Assembly (NCBI GenBank): GCA_012515925.1
Contig: JAAYXM010000099.1
Span: 1 to 9,998 of the forward strand
DNA from: Clostridiales bacterium
Lineage (GTDB): Bacteria > Bacillota > Clostridia > Oscillospirales > JAAYXM01
Direction of reading: 5' to 3'
Length of the DNA stretch: 9,998 nt
Both the position numbers and the translations under genes were made by a program. The notes under the pieces were generated by a model that saw only the letters and a program-made list of their open reading frames with translations, was not told the DNA's origin and made no database searches. Positions 1 through 5,828 of this stretch are shown piece after piece. Position 1 is the stretch's first letter, and each line of letters starts with the position of its first letter.

Positions 1-142
1 GGCAAAGCCGCAATTAAGCATGCGCTTTAGAGTCAAGGAAGCAGTACTTAAAAAAACGTTAACAAAAGCTTCATATACTATTTTCAAATCGGCGGAGTTA
101 CAGCCTTATAATAAAGTCAGCCGTATTTAAGGAGGATATAAA
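1..142 (+). promoter_or_regulatory. Upstream region of htrA-like gene with candidate sigma-A promoter and strong RBS
   Basis: A candidate promoter is TTCAAA at 83-88, an 18-base spacer, and a perfect TATAAT at 107-112. It would give a leader of about 24 bases. The ribosome binding site AAGGAGG at 129-135 lies 7 bases before the ATG at 143 and fixes that start. One reading frame (bases 2-130) is open to the left edge and ends in TAA at 128-130, so an upstream gene's tail could end here. Its roughly 42 residues are unrecognised and the stretch is AT-richer than neighbouring genes, so I do not call a gene. The -35 box is weak; the RBS is certain. Confidence 0.5.
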
Positions 143-1690
143 ATGTTTGAAGAGAACGGGAAAAGCTTAAACGATAATACCGAAAACAACGAAGCGGAAC
201 GGAAGGAGCCGGAAAACACGGCCGAAATCCGGGAAGAGTCCGCGGATTCGGAAAGTATCGGGATTACCGAAGAAGCGGTTTCGGAAAACGTCGAAGAAAG
301 CCGGGAAGAGAATACCGATAATTCCGAAGAAAGCCAACCGGTTGAGAGTTCGGAGTATTCCGAAACGGACAAAAACGACGCCGCGGATTTCGCGGCAAAC
401 CCGACGGACGAGCGCGCGGAGTATACCGCGGACGAAAACGCAAAAACCGAAGAGCCCGGGTACACGCCGCCCGAGTATCGCGGCAAACGAATCAATATGA
501 AAATCAAAAACAGAAAAAACAACAAACTGATTACAGCGATAGTAATCGCGGTTATGGGGTTATATCTGCTGCTTATCGGCGTGGTGGCCTCCGGCGTGTT
601 CGGGTATTTGAAGAATATAAAAATCGAAGTCAGCAGAAACGGTATTGTAATCGAGAAAAACGGCGAAAGCCTTCTGCCGCAGCGCGAGGAGCCGGATATA
701 GAAGAACACCTTAAGATTGACAATACCCCGAGCGGCGATAACCAGACCAACCAGGGCGGCAAGCTTTCGGTCAAGGAGATCGCGAAAAAGGTCAGAGCTT
801 CCGTCGTGGGAGTCATCGGCGAGGGCAGCGCTAACTTTTCGAATACCTCCGTAGGTTCCGGAATAATCATGACGGAGGACGGGTACATCATCACTAACAA
901 CCATGTTATCCAGGGAATGACGAAAATATCGGTTATTACGGACAGCGGCGACAAGTACAACGCGTATGTTGTGGGTACGGACTCACGGACCGACCTTGCC
1001 GTACTGAAGGTGGAAGCGAACGGAATGCCCGCCGCCACCTTCGGCGATTCCGATAAGCTCGAACAGGGCGATATGGCGGTCGCTATCGGAAACCCGGCCG
1101 GGATTCAGCTTCAGAACACGGTCACGTCCGGAATCATTTCGGCGATAAACCGGGATATAGTCATCGAGGACCGGAACATGACGCTTCTGCAAACCGACGC
1201 CTCGATTAATCCGGGCAACTCCGGCGGACCGCTCGTCAACGAATACGGGCAGGTAATCGGAATAAACACGGTAAAAATCGGCATTTCGTATTATGAAGGT
1301 CTCGGGTTCGCGATTCCGATTAACACCGCGAAGCCGATTATAGACGAGCTTATCTCCCGCGGCTACGTCAAGGGGCGCCCGTCCATCGGTATTAACGGAA
1401 CAACGATTACAAAGCAGGACGCGATGTTCTACGGGCTTAAGGAAGGGCTCTATATCGAATATGTCCACCCGCACTCGGACGCGTACAGAAAAGGCATCCA
1501 GCGCGGTGACGTAATCACAAAAATGAACGGTACGCCGCTTACGTCCACGGAGGAAATCAAAAAAATCCGCGACCAGTTCAAAGCGGGCGACACCGTTACG
1601 CTTACGATATTCCGTGCCGGCAAGGAACGCGATTTCGATATAATCCTGATGGACGAGGCCGAGCTTAACAGAATCGGCAGACCGGATTAA
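143..1690 (+). CDS. htrA: HtrA/DegP-type membrane-anchored trypsin-like serine protease with PDZ domain
   Basis: This is a 515-residue S1C-family serine protease, expected to degrade or quality-control misfolded proteins on the outer face of the cytoplasmic membrane. Residues 1-125 are hydrophilic and very acidic at first (about 36 Asp/Glu against 8 Lys/Arg in the first 110), then basic just before the membrane. One hydrophobic segment at about 128-152 anchors the protein with its N-terminus inside. The protease domain spans about 210-405 with a complete catalytic triad: His254 in TNNHVI, Asp284 in SRTDLAVLKV, Ser360 in GNSGGP. A single C-terminal PDZ domain covers about 412-505. This is the usual Gram-positive HtrA plan, with a longer acidic tail than in Bacillus HtrA. 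The start follows AAGGAGG by 7 bases. The gene appears monocistronic, ending in a strong hairpin about 90 bases downstream. HtrA genes are often envelope-stress induced, but no such operator was recognised. Family assignment is very secure; the exact paralog is not. Confidence 0.95.
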   Translation: MFEENGKSLNDNTENNEAERKEPENTAEIREESADSESIGITEEAVSENVEESREENTDNSEESQPVESSEYSETDKNDAADFAANPTDERAEYTADENAKTEEPGYTPPEYRGKRINMKIKNRKNNKLITAIVIAVMGLYLLLIGVVASGVFGYLKNIKIEVSRNGIVIEKNGESLLPQREEPDIEEHLKIDNTPSGDNQTNQGGKLSVKEIAKKVRASVVGVIGEGSANFSNTSVGSGIIMTEDGYIITNNHVIQGMTKISVITDSGDKYNAYVVGTDSRTDLAVLKVEANGMPAATFGDSDKLEQGDMAVAIGNPAGIQLQNTVTSGIISAINRDIVIEDRNMTLLQTDASINPGNSGGPLVNEYGQVIGINTVKIGISYYEGLGFAIPINTAKPIIDELISRGYVKGRPSIGINGTTITKQDAMFYGLKEGLYIEYVHPHSDAYRKGIQRGDVITKMNGTPLTSTEEIKKIRDQFKAGDTVTLTIFRAGKERDFDIILMDEAELNRIGRPD

Positions 1691-1719
1691 TTAGTTGCCA
1701 GGCACCGGACACCAGACAT

Positions 1720-1773
1720 TAGTAGACGAGGGCTGCGCGGGTAGTAGTCAGGAAATAGTTATAGTAGACGAGG
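1720..1773. repeat. 12-bp direct repeat in htrA 3' intergenic region
   Basis: The 12-mer TAGTAGACGAGG occurs at 1720-1731 and again at 1762-1773, 42 bases apart, in the gap after the htrA-like stop. A near-inverted pair, CCAGACATTAGT at 1712-1723 and ATTAGTGTCTGG at 1827-1838, brackets the gap and matches at 10 of 12 positions as an inverted repeat. No ORF here is credible. It could be a degenerate intergenic repeat, a decayed small insertion, or chance. Confidence 0.4.
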
Positions 1774-1779
1774 AAAACA

Positions 1780-1812
1780 GGGCGTGGAGACGATTGTTTC
1801 GTCTCCACGCCC
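1780..1812. terminator. Bidirectional intrinsic terminator between convergent genes
   Basis: A perfect 14-bp stem (GGGCGTGGAGACGA at 1780-1793, complement at 1799-1812) closes a 5-base loop. On the plus strand it is followed by a poor T-run (GATATTGTCT). On the minus strand the continuation TGTTTTCC is better. It lies between the convergent htrA-like and flippase genes, as expected for a shared terminator, although the T-tracts are weak. Confidence 0.75.
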
Positions 1813-1827
1813 GATATTGTCTAAAGA

Positions 1828-3579
1828 TTAGTGTCTGGAAACTATACTGGGGAGCTTTTTATAAAACGCCACAAGCTTTTCGCCGTTCGGGAGCATCCTG
1901 AGGTCCTCCTCGGATATTACCCTAAGCAGCACAAGCGCGGCAAAATACGCGATAATGCCGGCAATAATCGCGGGTACGACGGAGAACCGGGCCGGCATGA
2001 ACAAATCAAACAGATTAGCGCAGCAATACGCGACCGCCGCGCAGATAAGTCCGGATATAAGCGGCATAAGAAAAACGGATTTCAAATCGGGATTAATCCG
2101 GGTTATCTTAAGAAGGAATATAAGGCTTATTACCATAATCAGAACGTAGCAGACAAGCGTGCCGATCGCGGCGCCCATAATATTGATTCCAGGTATGCCG
2201 ACGAGCTCATAGTTAATTAAAAGCTTAATCGCGGCGCAAACCACCATAATTTTAACAGGCAGCTTCGCGTGGCCGATTGCCTGGAGCATGCTGTTTATCG
2301 GTGAGCACGCGGAGGAGAAAACCACCGCGATACCCAAAACCGTGAGAAGCGGCGCCGCGACCGCGGCCTCGGTGGGCCGGCTGCCGAAAAGCAGCATGAG
2401 TATACGTCCCGACAGGACGGACAATCCTATTCCCGCCGGAATCGCGAGCAGCATTGTAACCCGAAGCACGGATTCGACGTTCCTTTTAAGCGCGGTCATG
2501 TTTTTTGAAGTCCACGCGACGGTTATCGGCGGAAGCGCGCTTATACCGATTGCCACGGTAAACGTCGGGATAAGGTTATACAGCGTAACCGCCATGCCCT
2601 TATAGCAGCCGAACAGGAAATTCGGCAGGTCTTCGATGTTTTTCCCGGCAAGGTCCGCGTTTTTGTACGCGCCGATGACGGCGGAAAAGTCAAGATCCGC
2701 GGCATGTCCCAAACGGTTAAGCACCGAAAATAAATCTATAATACCGGTCAGCTGTCCGACAATAGAGCCCAAAGCCACAGGAATCGCGATTGTCACGATT
2801 TTTTTAATCAGCGTGCGTTTTCTCATAACGGTCTGGGGGGCGTTAAGCTCCTCGGGCGTTATTTTATCCCCGAAAATCTTATGCCTTAAGAAGACCGCTA
2901 ACGCGGAAAACAGCGCGCCCGCCGACACGCCCAGTATCGCGCCCGCCGCGGCGTACTGCGCCACCGCGATCTGCGCCGAGTCAAAATCGGCGTAGGCTTT
3001 CCCGAACACCGTGCCGTTTAAGTTAAAGCCGTTCATGCCCGCGTTATAAATAAACATCGCGAGCCCGAAGCCGAGCACCAGCTTTGTGACTACCTCAACA
3101 ACCTGCGAAAGCGCGGTGGGGTACATGTTCTGAAGCCCTTCGTAATAGCCGCGGTACGCCGAGGTCAGGCAAACGAAGAAAACAGTCGGCGCCATAGCGC
3201 GCACCGCGAGATACGCGCCCGGGTTGCCGATAAAATCAACGAGAACGCCCGCGCCGAAGAACATAATGCAGAAGCCGGTAAATCCGGTTATTAAAAATAT
3301 AATATTTGCGAGCCTTAAGGTTTTTCTCGCGTCAAGATATCTTCCGCTTGCGGAGCACTCGGCCACAACACGCGCTATCGCCACGGGAAGACCCGCGTTG
3401 GACAGGACGTAAACGGGCATATACAGCTCGTACGCGGTCGAGAAAAAGCCCATACCGTCCCCGCCGATGATAATGTTGAGCGGGATTTTAAACAAAGCGC
3501 CCACAATCTTGACAATGACCGCGGCGGCTGTGAGAATCAGGGCGCCGTGAAGAAAACTGTGTTTCGTGCGTTTAGTCAA
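1828..3579 (-). CDS. SpoVB/MurJ-family polysaccharide or lipid II flippase (MOP superfamily)
   Basis: This multi-spanning membrane protein (about 583 residues) belongs to the MOP exporter group with SpoVB, YtgP/MurJ and other polysaccharide-biosynthesis flippases. These move lipid-linked cell-wall or spore-cortex precursors across the cytoplasmic membrane. Most of the chain is alternating hydrophobic helices, about 14 by eye. The segment RGYYEGLQNMYPTALSQVVE is the conserved loop of this family, and HSFLHGALILTAAAVIVKIV resembles its usual first helix. I choose TTG at 3579 as the start. The frame stays open further upstream, to an ATG at 3729, but that extension lies inside rpe and is Arg/Pro-rich with no resemblance to the family. 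The TTG lies 4 bases after the rpe stop, with purine-rich GGCGGG and AAGGA sequences just upstream, so translation is probably coupled to rpe. Whether the protein serves vegetative peptidoglycan (MurJ role), spore cortex (SpoVB role) or another polymer cannot be decided from sequence. Confidence 0.88.
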   Translation of the reverse strand: MTKRTKHSFLHGALILTAAAVIVKIVGALFKIPLNIIIGGDGMGFFSTAYELYMPVYVLSNAGLPVAIARVVAECSASGRYLDARKTLRLANIIFLITGFTGFCIMFFGAGVLVDFIGNPGAYLAVRAMAPTVFFVCLTSAYRGYYEGLQNMYPTALSQVVEVVTKLVLGFGLAMFIYNAGMNGFNLNGTVFGKAYADFDSAQIAVAQYAAAGAILGVSAGALFSALAVFLRHKIFGDKITPEELNAPQTVMRKRTLIKKIVTIAIPVALGSIVGQLTGIIDLFSVLNRLGHAADLDFSAVIGAYKNADLAGKNIEDLPNFLFGCYKGMAVTLYNLIPTFTVAIGISALPPITVAWTSKNMTALKRNVESVLRVTMLLAIPAGIGLSVLSGRILMLLFGSRPTEAAVAAPLLTVLGIAVVFSSACSPINSMLQAIGHAKLPVKIMVVCAAIKLLINYELVGIPGINIMGAAIGTLVCYVLIMVISLIFLLKITRINPDLKSVFLMPLISGLICAAVAYCCANLFDLFMPARFSVVPAIIAGIIAYFAALVLLRVISEEDLRMLPNGEKLVAFYKKLPSIVSRH

Positions 3580-3583
3580 TTCC

Positions 3584-4240
3584 TTACCCGCCTTTCCCGC
3601 AGCGCAGGGCGGAAACCGCGGCTTTAATATCCGGCGCGCCGAATACGGAGGAGCCCGCCACAAGAACGTTTGCCCCCGCCGAAACCGCGCGCGGCGCGTT
3701 TTCGGGAGTGACGCCGCCGTCGATTTCAAGCAGACATTTCGGGTTTTTCGCGTCTATTATTCCGCGAACCTGCGCGATTTTCGGAAGACAGGCCTCGATG
3801 AATTTCTGCCCGCCGAAGGCCGGCTCCACGGTCATTACCAGAACCATATCCAGAATATCTATGTATTCGTTTATAACGTCCGCCGGGGTACCGGGTTTAA
3901 TCGAAACCGCGGCGTAAATCCCCGCCTCCTTTATGCGCGTAAGAGTCTCGCGGACATTCGAGACGCATTCCGTATGTATAGTTATAAAGCTTGCTCCCGC
4001 TTTTATGAAATCGTCAAGGTAAAACGCCGGGTCCGAAATCATCAGGTGCACATCGAGGGGCAGACGGGTAACGCGGTACAGCGCTTTTACAACCGGCGCG
4101 CCGATTGATATATTCGGAACAAAATGCCCGTCCATAACGTCGATATGCGCGAAGTCGGCGCCCGCGTCCTCAAGACGCTTAAGCTCGCTTTCGAGATTGG
4201 CAAAATCCGCCGAAAGTATGGATGGCGATATTTTTATCAT
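3584..4240 (-). CDS. rpe: Ribulose-phosphate 3-epimerase
   Basis: This cytoplasmic TIM-barrel enzyme interconverts D-ribulose 5-phosphate and D-xylulose 5-phosphate in the pentose phosphate pathway. At 218 residues it is full length for the family. Visible motifs are SPSILSADF at 5-13, HIDVMDGHFVPN at 32-43, DVHLMI at 63-68, MTVEPAFGGQKF at 136-147, and LEIDGGV at 171-177. The expected metal ligands and acid/base residues are present: His32, Asp34, His65 and Asp174. The flexible active-site loop reads VEPAFGGQ, with Ala141 where most homologues have Gly. The ATG is preceded by GGAGG with a 7-base gap and a clear promoter. It is the first gene of a two-gene operon with the flippase. In Firmicutes rpe often sits near the rsgA/prpC/prkC cluster, but those genes are not in view. 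Confidence 0.97.
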   Translation of the reverse strand: MIKISPSILSADFANLESELKRLEDAGADFAHIDVMDGHFVPNISIGAPVVKALYRVTRLPLDVHLMISDPAFYLDDFIKAGASFITIHTECVSNVRETLTRIKEAGIYAAVSIKPGTPADVINEYIDILDMVLVMTVEPAFGGQKFIEACLPKIAQVRGIIDAKNPKCLLEIDGGVTPENAPRAVSAGANVLVAGSSVFGAPDIKAAVSALRCGKGG

Positions 4241-4275
4241 TACTTTTCCTCCGTACGGTACAATTTACAGCCTAT

Positions 4276-4304
4276 ATTGTATATTATACTTTTGGTTTGG
4301 TCAA
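4276..4304 (-). promoter_or_regulatory. Sigma-A-type promoter of the rpe operon
   Basis: Read on the minus strand, TTGACC (4304-4299) is separated by exactly 17 bases from TACAAT (4281-4276). Transcription would start near 4269, giving a leader of about 28 bases before the rpe ATG, with GGAGG just upstream of it. Five of six bases match consensus in each box. Confidence 0.75.
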
Positions 4305-4347
4305 CGGATACGGAACTAAAATTATCCGCGCGGCATATTGTAAAAGT

Positions 4348-4437
4348 ACGGCGGGGATTGCGCTGATTGAGGTTTTTCTTTTCTTTGCTCCGGATACCTT
4401 GAAGTATCGGGCACGACGCGTTTTTCCCCGCCGTGCC
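4348..4437 (+). other. Candidate attenuator or small structured RNA with two mutually exclusive stems
   Basis: The divergent gap 4241-4639 has no credible gene but holds strong secondary structure. On the plus strand ACGGCGGGGA (4348-4357) is perfectly complementary to TCCCCGCCGT (4425-4434), a 10-bp stem enclosing 67 bases. The same 3' bases can instead close a shorter hairpin, GGCACG (4410-4415) with CGTGCC (4432-4437), followed by TTTTATT, which resembles an intrinsic terminator. A further imperfect hairpin, GGATAC (4392-4397) with GTATCGG (4404-4410), lies between. The exclusive pairing resembles terminator/antiterminator switching. I matched it to no riboswitch class, and no clear promoter precedes it on this strand. 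Expression and strand are inference. Confidence 0.35.
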
Positions 4438-4442
4438 TTTTA

Positions 4443-4474
4443 TTCCGGCCGCGGTCAGATGCCCGCGGCCGGAA
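4443..4474. terminator. Perfect GC-rich hairpin, probable intrinsic terminator
   Basis: A perfect 12-bp stem (TTCCGGCCGCGG at 4443-4454, complement at 4463-4474) closes an 8-base loop. On the plus strand GCGTTTTT follows; on the minus strand the continuation is TAAAA. It is therefore most likely a plus-strand terminator for whatever is transcribed from the 4300-4440 region, immediately after the hairpin at 4410-4437. It lies 165 bases before the next gene, which would need its own promoter downstream. No clear sigma-A or sigma-G promoter was found between 4475 and 4625. Confidence 0.55.
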
Positions 4475-4639
4475 GCGTTTTTAGCGGAATTGTCACCCGC
4501 CGCCGCGGTCGGGTTTTTTCGGTTTATATCGAATTGAAGTTTTTTCCGTAATAAGTAACGGGTTTATTGAAAAAATAAATATAGTCTGATCAGGTATTGT
4601 GATTGGATATTAACAAATTATGAAAAAGGGGATTTTTTC

Positions 4640-4858
4640 ATGGATTCTAACTTACAGGAAGCGAAAAAATTAAATAACCAGTCCGCGCAGGGCGGGCAGT
4701 CCAATATGGGGTCAAACTCCGGCGCGCAGGAAGCCAAAAAGTTAAACGCGCAGTCCGGCGGCGCGTCCTTCACTTCCGGCGGAACCCAGAGCAGTTCATC
4801 CAATGTGCAGGAGGCCCAGAAGCTCAACCAGCAGTCGGAACAGAATAAAGGACAATAA
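4640..4858 (+). CDS. Small Gln/Asn/Ser-rich repeat protein resembling gamma-type SASP (SspE-like)
   Basis: This 72-residue hydrophilic protein is built of three units carrying QEAKKLNNQS (residues 6-15), QEAKKLNAQS (30-39) and QEAQKLNQQS (57-66), joined by Gly/Ser/Asn-rich linkers, ending SEQNKGQ. The layout and composition match gamma-type small acid-soluble spore protein SspE, whose units read roughly AQQVRKQNQQSA and which ends in a similar SAEQNKQ tail. Gamma-SASP is a forespore amino-acid reserve that does not bind DNA. Cysteine, tryptophan and tyrosine are absent, as fits a disordered storage protein. The typical TEFASE germination-protease (GPR) cleavage site is missing; the nearest analogue is GASFTSGG. 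The start is supported by AAAGGGGA 7 bases upstream and the gene ends just before a strong terminator, so it is monocistronic. A spore-specific promoter would be expected, but I found no convincing sigma-G site. It could instead be another small spore-core or coat protein. It is certainly a gene; function is moderately supported. Confidence 0.7.
   Translation: MDSNLQEAKKLNNQSAQGGQSNMGSNSGAQEAKKLNAQSGGASFTSGGTQSSSSNVQEAQKLNQQSEQNKGQ
4655..4837 (+). repeat. Three in-frame repeats encoding QEAxKLNxQS
   Basis: The coding repeats lie at 4655-4684, 4727-4756 and 4808-4837, with periods of 72 and 81 bases. The protein motif is conserved while codons have diverged (for example AAGCGAAAAAA against AAGCCAAAAAG), which indicates old internal duplication under protein-level selection. 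Confidence 0.85.
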
Positions 4859-4866
4859 GAAATCGT

Positions 4867-4901
4867 AAAACCGCTCTTTTGTAAAAGAGCGGTTTTTGTA
4901 T
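4867..4901 (+). terminator. Intrinsic terminator of the SASP-like gene
   Basis: AAAACCGCTCTTTT at 4867-4880 pairs perfectly with 4883-4896 around a tight loop. The T-rich end (TTTTTGTATTTTTT) continues past 4900. It starts 8 bases after the SASP-like stop codon and separates that gene from tepA. Confidence 0.92.
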
Positions 4902-4902
4902 T

Positions 4903-4924
4903 TTTTGTCCGAGTCGGGACAAAA
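4903..4924. promoter_or_regulatory. Palindrome in the tepA upstream region
   Basis: TTTTGTCC (4903-4910) and GGACAAAA (4917-4924) form a perfect 8-bp inverted repeat with a 6-base centre, about 30 bases before the tepA start. It overlaps a weak possible promoter (TTGTAT at 4896-4901, 18 bases, CAAAAT at 4920-4925). It could be an operator for a dimeric repressor, a leader hairpin, or part of the preceding terminator's T-rich tail. I recognise no specific regulator. Confidence 0.35.
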
Positions 4925-4955
4925 TAAAAGCAAATCAACGAAGGGGAAGCGATTC

Positions 4956-5684
4956 ATGAGCGACGGGAACACACCCAAAAAAGAACCCGAGGTACAGGAG
5001 CAGCGTCGGGAGGACATAGTCGAAACCGGCTCGGTGGTCACAAAAACGAAAAAAGGGAATATCCACTGCATAACCATAGCGGGACAGATTGAGGGACATA
5101 ATATTCTGTCGTCCGAGCATAAATCCACGAAATACGAGCATATATGCCCGCAGCTTGCCGCGATTGAGGAGAGCGAGGACATACATGGGCTTCTGATACT
5201 GCTTAACACGGTAGGCGGCGACGTTGAGGCGGGCCTTGCGATTGCCGAGCTTATTTCGGGTATGAAAACGCCGACGGTATCTCTGATTTTAGGCGGCGGT
5301 CATTCCATCGGCGTCCCGCTCGCGGTCGCGGCGCACCGGTCGTTAATCGCGCCGTCCGCGGCGATTACGATTCATCCGGTCAGAATGAGCGGCGTCGTTG
5401 TCGGAGCGCCGCAGACGTTCAATTATTTCGAGCGCGTTCAGGAGCGGATTATTAAATTCGTAACCAAGAACTCGAAAATCTCGGAGGAAACCTTTCGTGA
5501 GTATATGCTAAAAACGGGCGAGCTCGCGACCGATGTGGGAAGCGTGATTTACGGAGAAGAGGCGGTCAATATCGGGCTTATCGATTCACTCGGCGGGCTT
5601 TCCGACGCGCTTGAATACCTGCACGAACGTATAAGGGAAAACCGCGGCAACGGGGAGAACAACCCCGAAAATAACAACGGTTAA
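4956..5684 (+). CDS. tepA: TepA-type ClpP-like serine peptidase
   Basis: This 242-residue protein belongs to the ClpP/crotonase-like fold, TepA (YmfB) branch. The ClpP-type active site is intact: Ser117 in GGGHSIG, His140 in TIHPVRMSG, and Asp193 in ATDVG; NTVGGDVEAG (84-93) forms the oxyanion and substrate strand. There is no signal peptide, so it is cytoplasmic and probably oligomeric. TepA was named for a translocation-enhancing effect and has since been connected to spore outgrowth and breakdown of spore storage proteins in Bacillus; that role is established knowledge recalled, not visible here. The frame is open 20 codons further upstream through the terminator. I chose ATG 4956 because AAGGGGA precedes it by about 9 bases and conserved sequence begins soon after. 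The Asn/Glu/Gly-rich C-terminus (229-242) is probably disordered. In Bacillus tepA lies next to spoIIIE/ftsK; here the left neighbour is an SASP-like gene and no ftsK follows. Confidence 0.92.
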   Translation: MSDGNTPKKEPEVQEQRREDIVETGSVVTKTKKGNIHCITIAGQIEGHNILSSEHKSTKYEHICPQLAAIEESEDIHGLLILLNTVGGDVEAGLAIAELISGMKTPTVSLILGGGHSIGVPLAVAAHRSLIAPSAAITIHPVRMSGVVVGAPQTFNYFERVQERIIKFVTKNSKISEETFREYMLKTGELATDVGSVIYGEEAVNIGLIDSLGGLSDALEYLHERIRENRGNGENNPENNNG

Positions 5685-5722
5685 TCTCATGCCCCGCGTG
5701 GAAAAGACCCGCGCTAAACCCG

Positions 5723-5754
5723 GTATAATCCTCCCCGGCGGGGGAGGATTATAC
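5723..5754. terminator. Perfect hairpin downstream of tepA, terminator-like but without T-tract
   Basis: A perfect 14-bp stem (GTATAATCCTCCCC at 5723-5736, complement at 5741-5754) closes the loop GGCG, 38 bases after the tepA stop. AAATACG follows and neither strand shows a proper T-run. It probably protects or ends the tepA transcript, but termination is less certain than at 4867-4901. Confidence 0.5.
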
Positions 5755-5791
5755 AAATACGTTTATTACGAAGAAATAATAGTATTCGCAT

Positions 5792-5828
5792 CCGGCTTAT
5801 CGGGAAACGGGGACTACGGTCCAGCCGG
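5792..5828 (+). other. Nested stem with UACG tetraloop in non-coding DNA
   Basis: Within the gene-free stretch 5685-5938, CCGGCT (5792-5797) pairs with AGCCGG (5823-5828). Inside, stacked directly on the outer 3' strand, GGAC (5811-5814) and GTCC (5819-5822) close a UNCG-type UACG loop. The unpaired strand between the stems reads TATCGGGAAACGG. Just upstream AATAC/GTATT and ATTA/TAAT (about 5757-5785) can form another AU-rich hairpin. The arrangement looks like a compact folded RNA. It precedes rather than follows the next promoter (5851-5879), so it would belong to a tepA read-through transcript or a separate RNA. Confidence 0.3.

Noticed and set aside
2..130. Open frame running from the left edge to TAA at 128-130
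   Set aside because: About 42 residues, unrecognised and AT-rich. A chance open frame of this length is plausible and it contains the TATAAT box, so it is mentioned with the upstream region but not called as a gene.
127..1038. Long minus-strand ORF (303 codons) opposite the htrA-like gene
   Set aside because: It lies entirely antisense to a secure protease gene, has Ser/Phe-rich low-complexity content caused by the GAA-rich sense strand, and shows no RBS or family motif.
3580..3729. N-terminal extension of the flippase to an ATG at 3729
   Set aside because: The added 50 residues are Arg/Pro-rich, overlap rpe out of frame and do not resemble the family; the TTG at 3579 fits the expected first helix.
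3566..4108. 180-codon plus-strand ORF opposite rpe
   Set aside because: It is antisense to rpe, with Arg/Asn/Tyr-rich content typical of a shadow frame and no motif.
4222..4551. 109-codon plus-strand ORF spanning the rpe start and the divergent gap
   Set aside because: Its start is antisense inside rpe, it runs through the hairpins, has no RBS, and its composition looks random.
4475..4639. Sigma-G promoter for the SASP-like gene
   Set aside because: The best -10-like match, GATATTA at 4606-4612, has no suitable -35 element at the right distance, so it is not claimed although such a promoter would be expected.
4896..4955. Upstream start for tepA adding 20 residues
   Set aside because: It would begin inside the terminator T-tract with no RBS; the ATG at 4956 has AAGGGGA upstream.
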